From assembly GCA_040386355.1 (NCBI GenBank), contig JAZKFP010000242.1, positions 1 to 10,798 on the forward strand: a stretch of DNA of 10,798 nucleotides, read 5' to 3'. How positions within the stretch are numbered: the stretch's first letter is position 1; every line of letters starts with the position of its first letter. This DNA comes from JAZKFP01 sp040386355. Its GTDB lineage: Bacteria > Pseudomonadota > Gammaproteobacteria > Pseudomonadales > UBA6940. This document shows, piece after piece, positions 1-7,425 of the stretch. The position numbers and the translations under genes were made by a program. A model generated the notes under the pieces. It did not search any database, was not told where the DNA came from, and saw nothing but the letters and a program-made list of their open reading frames with translations.

Positions 1-1451
1 AACCACTTTATTATGTGGAAACCGAAGACGGAATTGTATTTGCTTCTGAAATAGAATCCTTACTAAAAGGGCTGGATAAACGTCCTTCATTAAATCGAAC
101 TATGGTTCCAACGTATTTGCGAATGGGGTATGTGCCCGGTGAGCAAACCATGATGCAGGAAGTAAAGCGTTTACTACCTGGTCATTGGATGAAAGTACAT
201 CCAAGTTATGGAATTAAAATTGAGAAATATTGGGATTTAATGTTTCAACGATCATTCAATACCAATCATCATAAAAAATCCGAACCAGAATTGCTCGAAG
301 AATTACGGCACTTAATGTTGGATGCAACAAAATTACAACTGCGTAGTGATGTACCTCTAGGTGTGTTTTTAAGTGGCGGAGTCGATTCCAGTGCAGTGGT
401 TGCAATGATGCATCAACTTGGAATTGAGAAAAAAAGTACTTTTTCTGTGGCTTGGGATTTAGGTCCTGAATTTGATGAAACAAAATACGCACGTGAAGTT
501 GCTCAGCAATTTAATGCCGAACATCATGAATATTGGATGAGTGCAAAAGATTTTGTTGATTTTCTTCCCCAGTGGATTCGGCATATGGGTGAACCGGTTA
601 CGGAAGCCGCTGCAGTATCTTTGTATTACATTGCTCAAAAAGCACGTCAAGATGTGACAGTTGTTTTATCCGGTGAAGGTGCTGATGAAGTATTTGGGGG
701 GTATCCCATTTATGGTTATTTTCAATGGCTGCATCGGTACGCAAATTTACCTGCGGCTGTAAGAGCATTATTGGACCCGTGTATTTCAGCTTTAGGACCT
801 AAATGGCGTAAATATGTTGACATTAGTCGTCAGTCTTTACGTTCATCGTATTCAGGAGTGTCATTTTATCCAGAATCCGAAGTGGATTGGTTATTAACAC
901 CGCAAGCTCGTGCGGAATTTACTTCAAATAAGCTAAAGGCTCATTATTTTTTAAATCAATGCTACGATGTCGTACAAAAAGAAGATATCCAAACACAAAT
1001 GCAATATGTCGACGTTAAAAGCTGGTTAGTAGATGACTTGTTAATTAAAGCCGATCGAATGAGTATGGCGGCTTCACTTGAACTACGGGTGCCGTTTTTA
1101 GATCATCGATTAATGGAATGGGCAGCAGGATTACCCTCCAGTTATCGTTTAAAAAATGGTGAGACTAAATATCTTTTAAAGAAAGCGCTTGAGCCTTGGT
1201 TGCCTCGATCTGTGTTGTACCGAAAAAAACAAGGATTTCCCACACCATTAAAAGTATTATTTCGAGGCGAGCTTTCAAATTGGGTGCGCGATTTACTTTT
1301 ATCAAGTAAATGTCTAAATCGCGGTTTTTTTGATTCTGTCAAAATTGAACAAATGTTATTGGAACACCAAAATAAAAAAAGGGATTGGCACCGTGTACTG
1401 TGGCTATTAGCGGTGTTTGAGTTATGGAATCAAAACTATTTGGACAATTAG
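1..1451 (+). CDS. Asparagine synthase (glutamine-hydrolysing)-like amidotransferase, 5'-truncated by window edge
   Basis: This is the C-terminal part of an AsnB-family enzyme, which moves ammonia from glutamine onto an AMP-activated carboxylate. The frame is open back to base 3, reading P-L-Y-Y before a GTG at base 15, so that GTG is internal and the true start lies left of the window. The N-terminal glutamine amidohydrolase domain with its Cys2 nucleophile is therefore mostly missing. Counting from the codon at 15, the synthetase PP-loop SGGVDSS is at residues 120-126 and SGEGADEVFGGY at 219-230. Further on come the family-typical ADRMSMAASLELRVPFLDHR and KKQGFPTPL. The next gene, 6 bp downstream, is a polysaccharide deacetylase, and such pairs are common in capsule, O-antigen or exosortase-type gene sets. 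A role in modifying a surface glycan is thus more likely than housekeeping asparagine synthesis. The family is certain; the substrate is inferred. Confidence 0.93.
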   Translation, partial: PLYYVETEDGIVFASEIESLLKGLDKRPSLNRTMVPTYLRMGYVPGEQTMMQEVKRLLPGHWMKVHPSYGIKIEKYWDLMFQRSFNTNHHKKSEPELLEELRHLMLDATKLQLRSDVPLGVFLSGGVDSSAVVAMMHQLGIEKKSTFSVAWDLGPEFDETKYAREVAQQFNAEHHEYWMSAKDFVDFLPQWIRHMGEPVTEAAAVSLYYIAQKARQDVTVVLSGEGADEVFGGYPIYGYFQWLHRYANLPAAVRALLDPCISALGPKWRKYVDISRQSLRSSYSGVSFYPESEVDWLLTPQARAEFTSNKLKAHYFLNQCYDVVQKEDIQTQMQYVDVKSWLVDDLLIKADRMSMAASLELRVPFLDHRLMEWAAGLPSSYRLKNGETKYLLKKALEPWLPRSVLYRKKQGFPTPLKVLFRGELSNWVRDLLLSSKCLNRGFFDSVKIEQMLLEHQNKKRDWHRVLWLLAVFELWNQNYLDN

Positions 1452-1457
1452 CTTCGC

Positions 1458-2465
1458 ATGAGTAAAAAAACATTTCTAGCCCGACTATTAATGCAGCCTT
1501 GGATGTTTCCAGTTTGGAATATGCGTTCTCTAAAACATGTAAGTGTTTTGGCATATCACCGTGTTTATCCGTTAGAGCCCAATTATCCTTTTAACGATGA
1601 AACTATTTCAGTAACTCCAGAACAGTTTCGTGAGCAATTAACTTTTATAAAAAAATATTTTCACGTCACTAATTTTCTTCAGCTTGTAGCTGCAGAAAAA
1701 AATAATCAAGCAATTCCTCCTAACTCATTAATTATGACTTTTGATGATGGCTATGCCGATAATTTTGAATGGATGTTGCCGATTATAAAAGAGTTTGACT
1801 TAACAGCTGTGGTGTATGTTTCGGTAGATTATTTAGGAACAAATAATCCTTTTTGGTTTGATGAAATTGCTTATTTAATTAATCACACAAAAGTTAAGAA
1901 AATTTCTATTTGTGGTGGGCAGCATACGCTTGAAATTACTTCGGATAATCGTCTACAAGTTCGTAAAAAAATTGGAATGATTGCGCGTTTACTGGCTGAT
2001 CGTGAACGATTTGAATTGATGGATGAAGTACGTGCTCAATCGGAAGTTACTATAAACCCTGATGATATAGTGAAAGCCAAACCTTTAAATTGGGACGAAG
2101 TAATTGGATTGCATAGTGCAGGAATTGAGATTGGATCACATTCGCTTAGCCACGGTTTTTTAGATCGAATGACAGAAGCTGAAATTAAAATTCAAGTTGA
2201 AGAATCAAAAAGAATTCTTGAAGAAAAATTACAAGCTCCTATTGTAAGTTTTAGTTTTCCAAATGGAGATTTCGATAAGCGCGTTACAGAAGCAGTACGA
2301 GTGGCAAATTATAAATTTGCAGTGGGTTATAGGCATGCGGTGGCTTGTTTTGATGAATCCATTCGGTTTCAGATTCCGCGCATCCATGTAGAAACGGACG
2401 TGTCATTACCGTTATTTCAAGCAAATCTTTTATTGCCTGAAATTTTTCTTAAACAAACGAATTAA
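1458..2465 (+). CDS. Polysaccharide deacetylase (NodB-homology domain)
   Basis: A 335-residue metal-dependent carbohydrate esterase of the CE4/NodB type, which removes N- or O-acetyl groups from polysaccharide. The visible motifs are LAYHRV at 31-36, the catalytic and metal-binding TFDDGYADN (D96, D97) near 94-102, the metal-ligand motif SHSLSH (H228, H232), and FPNGDFDKR at 267-275 in the position of the family's later active-site motif. RIHVE near 308-312 is a usual late motif. About 120 residues lie between the first two motifs, more than in a minimal NodB domain, as seen in capsule- and exopolysaccharide-linked members. No clear signal peptide is visible, so the protein may act in the cytoplasm or at the inner face of the membrane. 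It starts 6 bp after the amidotransferase stop without a good Shine-Dalgarno, which suggests translational coupling. Its 3' end overlaps the convergent chaperone gene by 17 bp. Confidence 0.92.
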   Translation: MSKKTFLARLLMQPWMFPVWNMRSLKHVSVLAYHRVYPLEPNYPFNDETISVTPEQFREQLTFIKKYFHVTNFLQLVAAEKNNQAIPPNSLIMTFDDGYADNFEWMLPIIKEFDLTAVVYVSVDYLGTNNPFWFDEIAYLINHTKVKKISICGGQHTLEITSDNRLQVRKKIGMIARLLADRERFELMDEVRAQSEVTINPDDIVKAKPLNWDEVIGLHSAGIEIGSHSLSHGFLDRMTEAEIKIQVEESKRILEEKLQAPIVSFSFPNGDFDKRVTEAVRVANYKFAVGYRHAVACFDESIRFQIPRIHVETDVSLPLFQANLLLPEIFLKQTN

Positions 2466-2913
2466 ACGAAGCGATTTTATCAAAATTTCCAAAATCCGTT
2501 AGTTCGTTTTGATTCATACTTTTTGTTTTTTCAATCCATAGCTCTACACTTTGTAAAAATGTCTCAAGCACTTGAGTAAAATACTCGTAACTAATATCGT
2601 TTTTTTCAACTCCCGTCATAAGATACAAATCCTCAGTTTCGGGCTGGAGAGTAAACCATGCAACCCCCGTTTCTTGACCAAAAAACTGTGCTTTAAAAAG
2701 AGTTTTTAACCATTGCACTTGACCCAATATGGATTGGTTAGGTGCAGATGAAATCTTTGTGTAAATAAAAAAACGTGATGATTGATGCGGGATTTCAATA
2801 TTTACTTGATATTGATCATTGAATAGGAAGCTGTAAATGTCTTTATCTACTTGAAACATTTCTGTTAAGCCTAGCTCGTCAAAAAATCTCTTAATTAATT
2901 CAAAGCAATTCAT
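2449..2913 (-). CDS. CesT/SycE-type T3SS effector chaperone
   Basis: A 154-residue acidic protein with the class I T3SS chaperone pattern. An N-terminal helix (FELIKRFFDELGL) is followed by strands (YSFLFNDQYQVNIEIP and RFFIYTKIS). Next come a helix ending in the diagnostic LKAQFFGQETGVAWFTLQPE near 69-92, strand LYLMTGV, and a long amphipathic C-terminal helix near 108-130. These proteins dimerise and hold effectors in a secretion-ready state in the cytoplasm. The last 15 or so residues go beyond the usual fold and are encoded in the overlap with the deacetylase. The ATG at 2911-2913 has a good Shine-Dalgarno: GAGG lies 5 nt upstream on the minus strand (plus-strand CCTC at 2919-2922). It follows the LuxR-type gene on the same strand, now separated by a MITE-like insertion. 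The client is unknown: no obvious effector is in the window. Confidence 0.8.
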   Translation of the reverse strand: MNCFELIKRFFDELGLTEMFQVDKDIYSFLFNDQYQVNIEIPHQSSRFFIYTKISSAPNQSILGQVQWLKTLFKAQFFGQETGVAWFTLQPETEDLYLMTGVEKNDISYEYFTQVLETFLQSVELWIEKTKSMNQNELTDFGNFDKIASFNSFV

Positions 2914-2948
2914 TTCGACCTCGATGCTGCGAGTTATTAGGTAATAAA

Positions 2949-3214
2949 TACCGGTAATGAATAAGTTTCAGGTGTTCATTGCCAACACTTTTCAAGTATT
3001 GACTCTTTTTCCCCGCGCACTGTGTTGCCTGCTCGAACGCGTTACAGCGTTCTCGCTGCGTTAAAGCTTTGGTTACGCAGCGTCGCAACTCTATTCATCA
3101 ACAGAGTTGCTCATGCGATTGAAAAAAAATCTTCATGCTTCAACATTTCATTTGTCCAGCCGCTGGCTTTAGTTGCAGCGCATAAAATGCCTTAAAATTT
3201 ATTCATTACGGGTA
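2949..3214. mobile_element. MITE-like element, copy A (266 bp, non-coding)
   Basis: The ends are inverted repeats, 2949-2968 and 3195-3214, matching at 18 of 20 positions (TACCGGTAATGAATAAGTTT on the left). Both ends terminate in TA, consistent with a TA target duplication as made by IS630/Tc1/mariner-type transposases. There is no credible transposase reading frame. The interior carries three adjacent hairpins: GAACGC/GCGTTC at 3035-3052, CGCTGCGT/ACGCAGCG at 3054-3082, and GCAACTCT/AGAGTTGC at 3085-3110. Interior blocks shared with copy B include AGGTGTTCAT near the left end, a TAAAGCTTTGG(T/C)TACGCAGCG block, and a block around ATTGAAAAAAAAT followed by TTCATGCTTCA. The right end supplies the last codons and stop of the regulator gene. 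This element fills most of the intergenic stretch between the regulator and the chaperone. Confidence 0.75.
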
Positions 3215-5366
3215 AAATTTGAGCATTGGGCAAATGAAATCTAAATCCAAAAAAGCCCGCATGATCAATCATTTGAATAGCTTGAATCCGATTACGTGCT
3301 TCAAGTTTTTTATAAATATTATGAATATGCAATTTTATAGTGCCCACCGATCTTACCAAAACATTAGAAATATCTTCATTGGTAAAGCCTTCGCGTAATA
3401 GATTAATTATTTCAATTTCACGCTTAGTTAAACTCAATAGCAAAATATTTATTTTTTCATACCAAGGCATAGTTGCAAGTGTTGCTCTAGCTTCTAACAA
3501 CTCAGAGTTGTCACTATGGTCTAACAGCATTTCTTCAATCATATAAGCAATAGGAAAACCAAAACGGCATAACAAATAGTAATTATTTTGTTGATTTAAT
3601 TGAGCTAACACATCAAATAGTATTTTTTTATAATTCTTTTTATCAAAATTTAAAAAGTAGGCAATAGCTACTAAGATTTTCAAATGGAGTGGTAAAAGTT
3701 TTTTGTGAGAAATGTCCTGCCACCATTGTTCTAATGTTTTAAAAGCATTTTTTTCATTGCGCACCAAATAATCTAGACAAGCTTGTTGAATTTTATCATC
3801 AAGTGTTAACACGCTTGAGCCAATTCTTAAATCTGCGTGAGTGTGGTAGATCAGTGATAAACCATCGTTAATTTGCGATTGTGTCCAACAAATTTGAAAT
3901 AATAAAGGTTGAATAGGAAAAATAAATGTTTGTAAAGTATTAGGCAAAGAAAACGCATAGCTTTCAGTAAATTCTAATTCGGTTTCAGCATGTTTCCATT
4001 CACCTAGACATAGAAAAGCTCGATGTCGAACATAATGCATAACAAACCGATTGGTTTTTGATTGAGTAATATTAACGTTTGTTCTTCTCTGTATATTATT
4101 GCGTGCAACATCTGCATCGCCCTGTATTTCAATATGAAGTAAATCATCAAGTAATATTAATAATTCAGCAATAATAGGTGGCATTTGATTTTGTTGCGCT
4201 AAAACATCGTGCCACTCACGATGGATATTGTTATCGATACGACAGCTGTGAAATAAACTACACAAATTTAATTCTAAAATATCAAGCCGTTGATCTTGTC
4301 CTAAAGACTGCGCCAAGAACCGACTAGTAACCTTGCGTAAAGTGCTGATTTGATGCTGGTTAAGATGGATAACTGGTTCAAGTGTTGGTGATACCACACT
4401 ATGAATAAATTCTGTGCTTTGATGAGTTTCTGCTAATCGGGTATCAGTTGTTTTTTTGTCATGATTATTTAAGCTCATGCTGGAATGAAATACTGACTTC
4501 GATGAAGTTTTTAATGAGTTGTTTTTAAGTGAGTTTAAGTGAGTATGTAGTGTATTGGACGAAATTTTATGCGGTCTAGCCAAGGGTCTTAACCGTTGAA
4601 TACGATGTAATTTATTAACATTTAATGCCTGAGTTGACATGGATGCTTGAATGGTATTTCGCGCCATTAATAATATACGTAATCCCTGAACACTAGCCGA
4701 TTCATGAAGAAACTCAGGAATTTTCTCTAAAATATAATTAAGTTTATCCATTTGAGTTTTCAATTCGGCAGCTGAATAACTGCCTTGGGCTAATTCGCTA
4801 AATATGTTGAGTACTTGCGGCCAATCTTGTAATTCAGCACACAACTGACAAGCATTTAATTGGCTTTCAAAATTGTCAGAATGGTTAAAAAGAAATACAT
4901 CGATCAAACTACGAAAAACATTCCGATATTCAAGCCAAATCTGTGCATAATAATTTAGAATTTCTTTCCACTGAAAACTTTTTTCCAATCCCGTCAATGA
5001 GAGAGAAATACGATCTTTTGCACCGCATCGGGTTATAAGATTTAATGTTTCAAGGGTTTGAAGCGGATCATGCAGAGTGTCGCAAGATCCGGCCTTAATA
5101 AATGTACTTGGTTTTCTCAAAAAGACTTCTGTGGGCACACTGCCAAGAATGGAGATTCCATGAAATAACGCTAGCTGATGTAAACTCCATCCATCTAAAT
5201 AAATAGTATTTGATTTTTTTAAACATGCTTCGCAATTACTAAATTTCTCTTTTAATGCAGCAGTTGAAACAACACCAATATCACGCATATTCGCACTAGG
5301 CTCAAACGCCTCATTCAAAAATAATGAGCGATGCTCTTCACAATATGCCTTGATTTTCTCAGTCAT
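3192..5366 (-). CDS. Large LuxR-family transcriptional regulator, MalT-like helical architecture, candidate T3SS regulator
   Basis: A 724-residue protein with a clear C-terminal LuxR/GerE helix-turn-helix at about 646-700: LTKREIEIINLLREG, then NEDISNVL, VGTIKLHIHNIYKKLEARN and RIQAI. The preceding 300 or so residues are mostly helical and resemble the TPR-like region of MalT/LAL regulators (for example FKTLEQWWQDISHKKLLPLH). Residues from about 250 to 335 look like a polar, low-complexity linker. I see no Walker A motif anywhere, so the N-terminal half is not a normal MalT ATPase module and its signal is unknown. The ATG at 5364-5366 is the first after an in-frame stop and its Shine-Dalgarno is poor. 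The gene is divergent from the translocon operon and upstream of a T3SS chaperone, so control of this T3SS is the likely job. The final residues PVMNKF come from the inserted MITE-like element. The DNA-binding family is certain; the target genes are inferred. Confidence 0.85.
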   Translation of the reverse strand: MTEKIKAYCEEHRSLFLNEAFEPSANMRDIGVVSTAALKEKFSNCEACLKKSNTIYLDGWSLHQLALFHGISILGSVPTEVFLRKPSTFIKAGSCDTLHDPLQTLETLNLITRCGAKDRISLSLTGLEKSFQWKEILNYYAQIWLEYRNVFRSLIDVFLFNHSDNFESQLNACQLCAELQDWPQVLNIFSELAQGSYSAAELKTQMDKLNYILEKIPEFLHESASVQGLRILLMARNTIQASMSTQALNVNKLHRIQRLRPLARPHKISSNTLHTHLNSLKNNSLKTSSKSVFHSSMSLNNHDKKTTDTRLAETHQSTEFIHSVVSPTLEPVIHLNQHQISTLRKVTSRFLAQSLGQDQRLDILELNLCSLFHSCRIDNNIHREWHDVLAQQNQMPPIIAELLILLDDLLHIEIQGDADVARNNIQRRTNVNITQSKTNRFVMHYVRHRAFLCLGEWKHAETELEFTESYAFSLPNTLQTFIFPIQPLLFQICWTQSQINDGLSLIYHTHADLRIGSSVLTLDDKIQQACLDYLVRNEKNAFKTLEQWWQDISHKKLLPLHLKILVAIAYFLNFDKKNYKKILFDVLAQLNQQNNYYLLCRFGFPIAYMIEEMLLDHSDNSELLEARATLATMPWYEKINILLLSLTKREIEIINLLREGFTNEDISNVLVRSVGTIKLHIHNIYKKLEARNRIQAIQMIDHAGFFGFRFHLPNAQILPVMNKF

Positions 5367-5432
5367 AGGCCCAGAAATAGAAGTAGATTAGAAAGAAGGT
5401 AGTTGCATAAGTGCCCAACTGGCTTAGCTACG

Positions 5433-5450
5433 ACTTTATACACATAAAGT
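5433..5450. promoter_or_regulatory. 18-bp dyad, candidate operator in the divergent control region
   Basis: ACTTTAT-ACAC-ATAAAGT is a perfect 7-4-7 inverted repeat. It lies between the regulator and the translocon operon, 70 bp before the operon's first start codon. It overlaps the predicted -10 box of the regulator gene, so a protein bound here would block that promoter while sitting upstream of the operon. Binding by the adjacent LuxR-type protein is inferred from position and symmetry only. Confidence 0.45.
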
Positions 5451-5464
5451 TATATTGGTGTCCA
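5435..5464 (-). promoter_or_regulatory. Putative sigma70-type promoter of the LuxR-family gene
   Basis: Read on the minus strand, TGGACA (plus 5459-5464, five of six to consensus) and TATAAA (plus 5435-5440, five of six) are separated by 18 bp. This predicts a leader of about 60 nt before the ATG at 5366. It is the best promoter match in the control region. No equally good box pair was found on the plus strand; the weak pair TTGGTG (5455-5460) and TAGCAT (5478-5483) with a 17-bp spacer would suit an activator-dependent promoter. Confidence 0.4.
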
Positions 5465-5484
5465 TGCTCAGTGCTCGTAGCATG
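5463..5484. repeat. Second short dyad in the control region (CATGCT/AGCATG)
   Basis: CATGCT at 5463-5468 and AGCATG at 5479-5484 form a 6-10-6 inverted repeat in the leader or promoter of the translocon operon, just downstream of the 18-bp dyad. It could be a second binding site or an RNA hairpin. It is short enough that chance cannot be excluded. Confidence 0.25.
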
Positions 5485-5503
5485 AACTTAAATTTTATTA
5501 ACT

Positions 5504-5522
5504 TAGGAATGGAGTTCTCGTG
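5504..5522 (+). promoter_or_regulatory. Shine-Dalgarno and GTG start of the LcrH/SycD-type chaperone
   Basis: TAGGAATGGAG ends 5 nt before GTG at 5520. GGAG at 5511-5514 gives standard spacing, which decides for this GTG over later in-frame starts. The ATG at 5482 is in a different frame. Confidence 0.7.
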
Positions 5523-6182
5523 GATTGGAAAGCGCAGACTGCAAACAATGATCCTCAATGGCAGGAGTTTATCCAGGATCCTGCAATGGTGGAACATATT
5601 TTTGATACAGCTTTCGCTGCTGCCCACACACAGATGTCGGCTCACAGAGATGCAGACCATATTCAAGATATCTTAGCCAATATAAAAGCATCAATTACTT
5701 CTGGTAAAACCATTGCAGAAACCCAAAATTGGTCCCCTGAGATAGTAGAAGCAGTGTATGTTTTAGCGCTTCAGTCTTTGCAGTCTGAACAACTCGAAGA
5801 TGCATTTCATCTCATGCGATTGTGCATTTTATTAAATTATTTTGAATCCAAGTATTATGTAGGTTTAGGCAGTGTTTTACAGAAAATGAAACGATACGAT
5901 GAGGCTGTAGAAAATTTCACAATAGCTTTTATGTTTGACAGCACTAATTTTTACGCACCGTTGAACGCAGGATTGTGTCATTTAAGTTGTCAACGTCGTG
6001 CAGAAGCTGCAAGTGGTTTTACATTAGCGCAGCAAATAATTAATCATGCAGATCAGACCAAGAGAGTCACTTTATCCAGTGTAGAGCGCATTCGTTTTAA
6101 TCAAAAAATTGCTTCATTACTTACCATTTGCAAGCCAAAAAAAATCAACATTGAAGATAATAATGCTGTATCGGCAACGTAA
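5520..6182 (+). CDS. T3SS translocator chaperone, LcrH/SycD family (SctC-type class II chaperone)
   Basis: A 220-residue protein with the three-TPR core of the LcrH/SycD/IpgC family at about 76-177: a first repeat around SPEIVEAVYVLALQSLQSEQ, then YYVGLGSVLQKMKRYDEAVE, then FYAPLNAGLCHLSCQRRAEA. Family members bind the two hydrophobic translocators through the concave TPR face, keeping them soluble and apart in the cytoplasm. In some systems they also feed into regulation. The two genes immediately downstream are translocator-like, the classical arrangement. The protein is longer than the usual 160-170 residues, with about 45 extra N-terminal residues and a polar C-terminal tail. It is the first gene of the operon and starts at GTG with a good Shine-Dalgarno. 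Family assignment is strong; the partners follow from position. Confidence 0.9.
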   Translation: MDWKAQTANNDPQWQEFIQDPAMVEHIFDTAFAAAHTQMSAHRDADHIQDILANIKASITSGKTIAETQNWSPEIVEAVYVLALQSLQSEQLEDAFHLMRLCILLNYFESKYYVGLGSVLQKMKRYDEAVENFTIAFMFDSTNFYAPLNAGLCHLSCQRRAEAASGFTLAQQIINHADQTKRVTLSSVERIRFNQKIASLLTICKPKKINIEDNNAVSAT

Positions 6183-6204
6183 TTTCAGTAAATATATTTT
6201 AATT

Positions 6205-6221
6205 GGGTGAATAATGATATG
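6205..6221 (+). promoter_or_regulatory. Shine-Dalgarno deciding the sctE start at ATG 6219
   Basis: GGGTGA at 6205-6210 lies 8 nt before ATG at 6219. An in-frame GTG at 6207 would overlap this sequence and lack its own ribosome-binding site, so the ATG is preferred. This shortens the protein by four residues compared with the longest frame. Confidence 0.65.
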
Positions 6222-7389
6222 AGCATACAATCTTCACAGCATGATTCATCAGTACCAAATTCTAATTATTATTCAGCAACCGCTGCTGCCCAACACGTTT
6301 CATCAGAATTTAAAGAAACGGTATTTGAATCTTCTAATGTTGTGCAACAGCCGTATTCGGGTTCAGCGTCTCAATCGCTGATGGAGCCAGAATTAGAAGC
6401 ACCAAGCGGTGGTATGTCCTTAATGCATTCCATATTATTGCTAACAGGTATGCAGTTTGAATTGTTAGAAACTACGTCCATTAGTCGCATTAATGATTTA
6501 AAAAGCAGTATAGATAAAATTAAATCCTTTCATGAGGAGCGGATTCAATCTATAAAAGACACCGCACATCAAATGCAAAAGGCAAGTAAAGCCAATAAAA
6601 TTTCTGAAATTTTTGGTTGGACTGCTGGTGGGTTCGGCATGATTGCTTCGATTGGGTTAGTAGCCACTGCGTCTAACCCAATTGTTGCAATTTCTGCCTT
6701 TGTTGCGCTCTGTGTTTCCATGGCTTTAATGATTGATGCTCAAACTGGCAACAATATTGTAGGTTTAGTGGGAAAAGATCCAAAAGCGCAAATGGGTTTT
6801 CATATTAGTGTGGGAATAGTGCTAATGGCTTTAACTGGTGGTGCTGCAGTTTATGCAATGAATGCTGCACGCGCAGGTGCTCAAGCTGCATCATCAAGTG
6901 CGAATGCGGCCAACAGCGCAGCGAACTCAGCAGCTTCTGCTCGCATAGCAAATAGCGCTGCAGAAACAGGTGCGAGTGCAAGTGGTACAGCAGGAAAAGC
7001 CGCAGCAAGGGGCTGTCGGTCGCCCCCTGCAACTGTCGCATNNNNNNNNNNGAAAAGCCGCAGCAACGAATCCAGGTTTATTAAGTAAAGTTTTTAATAT
7101 AAATAATTCTTACATTATTATTTTCGCATCGGAAATGTCAGAAGCTTTATCAACCATTGGGCAAGCTTCAGCCCGAATTGATGCCGCGCGCTATACCAAG
7201 AAATCCGAAGATTCGAGAGCGCAATCTGTTCGAATTGAAGCGGAACAACAAGCAAATCAAACGAGCATGGATTTTACGCAACAAGGTTTGACGAGCTTGG
7301 TACAAAATATGACTTCCATACAACGTACGTTAAATTCATCGCTTGAAAAAGCATTTGCTCCTTATTTTCAAATTATCAATCGTATTTAG
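6219..7389 (+). CDS. sctE: YopB/CopB-like major T3SS translocator (SctE), reading frame interrupted by an assembly gap
   Basis: The hydrophobic pore-forming translocator, inserted in the host membrane by the injectisome. The polar N-terminus is followed by a coiled-coil-like stretch at 86-127. Two closely spaced hydrophobic segments (about 132-149 and 152-172) and a third (194-216, around VGIVLMALTGGAAVYAM) follow, then an Ala/Ser-rich region and a helical C-terminus ending at the TAG at 7387-7389. The frame up to 7008 and the frame from 7052 differ, but only because 33 odd bases plus 10 Ns sit between two copies of GAAAAGCCGCAGCAA. Deleting 58 bases joins ...TAGKAAA to TNPGLLSKV in one frame of about 370 residues, close to YopB-type lengths. 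Position after the LcrH-type chaperone supports the call. The last 82 residues align without gaps to the end of the next protein. The true number of bases at the gap is unknown. Confidence 0.85.
6994..7066. other. Assembly gap with flanking 15-bp repeat and GC-rich inserted stretch
   Basis: GAAAAGCCGCAGCAA occurs at 6994-7008 and again at 7052-7066. Between them are 33 bases (7009-7041) that are 23/33 G+C, far from the surrounding composition, and 10 Ns (7042-7051). The 33-base stretch contains GGGGC and GCCCC arms around TGTCGGTC, and CTGTCG twice. It encodes nothing resembling the flanking protein and shifts the frame. This looks like a scaffold join or contaminating linker inside the Ala/Ser-rich part of sctE, not biology. 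Confidence 0.8.
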
Positions 7390-7425
7390 AATCGCATTTA
7401 AGTTGGTTGACCAGAGGATTTTATT

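Noticed and set aside
1142..1342. Minus-strand frames within the amidotransferase gene
   Set aside because: They are shadows of a strongly conserved coding frame and carry no motif or ribosome-binding site.
2900..3088. 62-residue minus-strand open frame across the regulator-chaperone gap
   Set aside because: It lies mostly inside MITE-like copy A hairpins and overlaps the chaperone start. The composition is that of translated repeat DNA, not a protein.
5455..5676. 73-residue plus-strand frame starting before the LcrH-type gene
   Set aside because: It overlaps the LcrH-type chaperone in another frame, has no TPR signal, and its start lies in the control region without a Shine-Dalgarno.
6994..7066. 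Programmed frameshift, recombination-based variation or a diversity-generating cassette in sctE
   Set aside because: The Ns, the abrupt GC-rich insert and the exact 15-bp repeat are explained more simply by an assembly join. No reverse transcriptase or template repeat is present in the window.
6970..7389. Separate 139-residue gene after the gap
   Set aside because: Its start would be out of frame within sctE and its first part crosses the GC-rich stretch and the Ns. It is the C-terminal portion of sctE once the artefact is removed.
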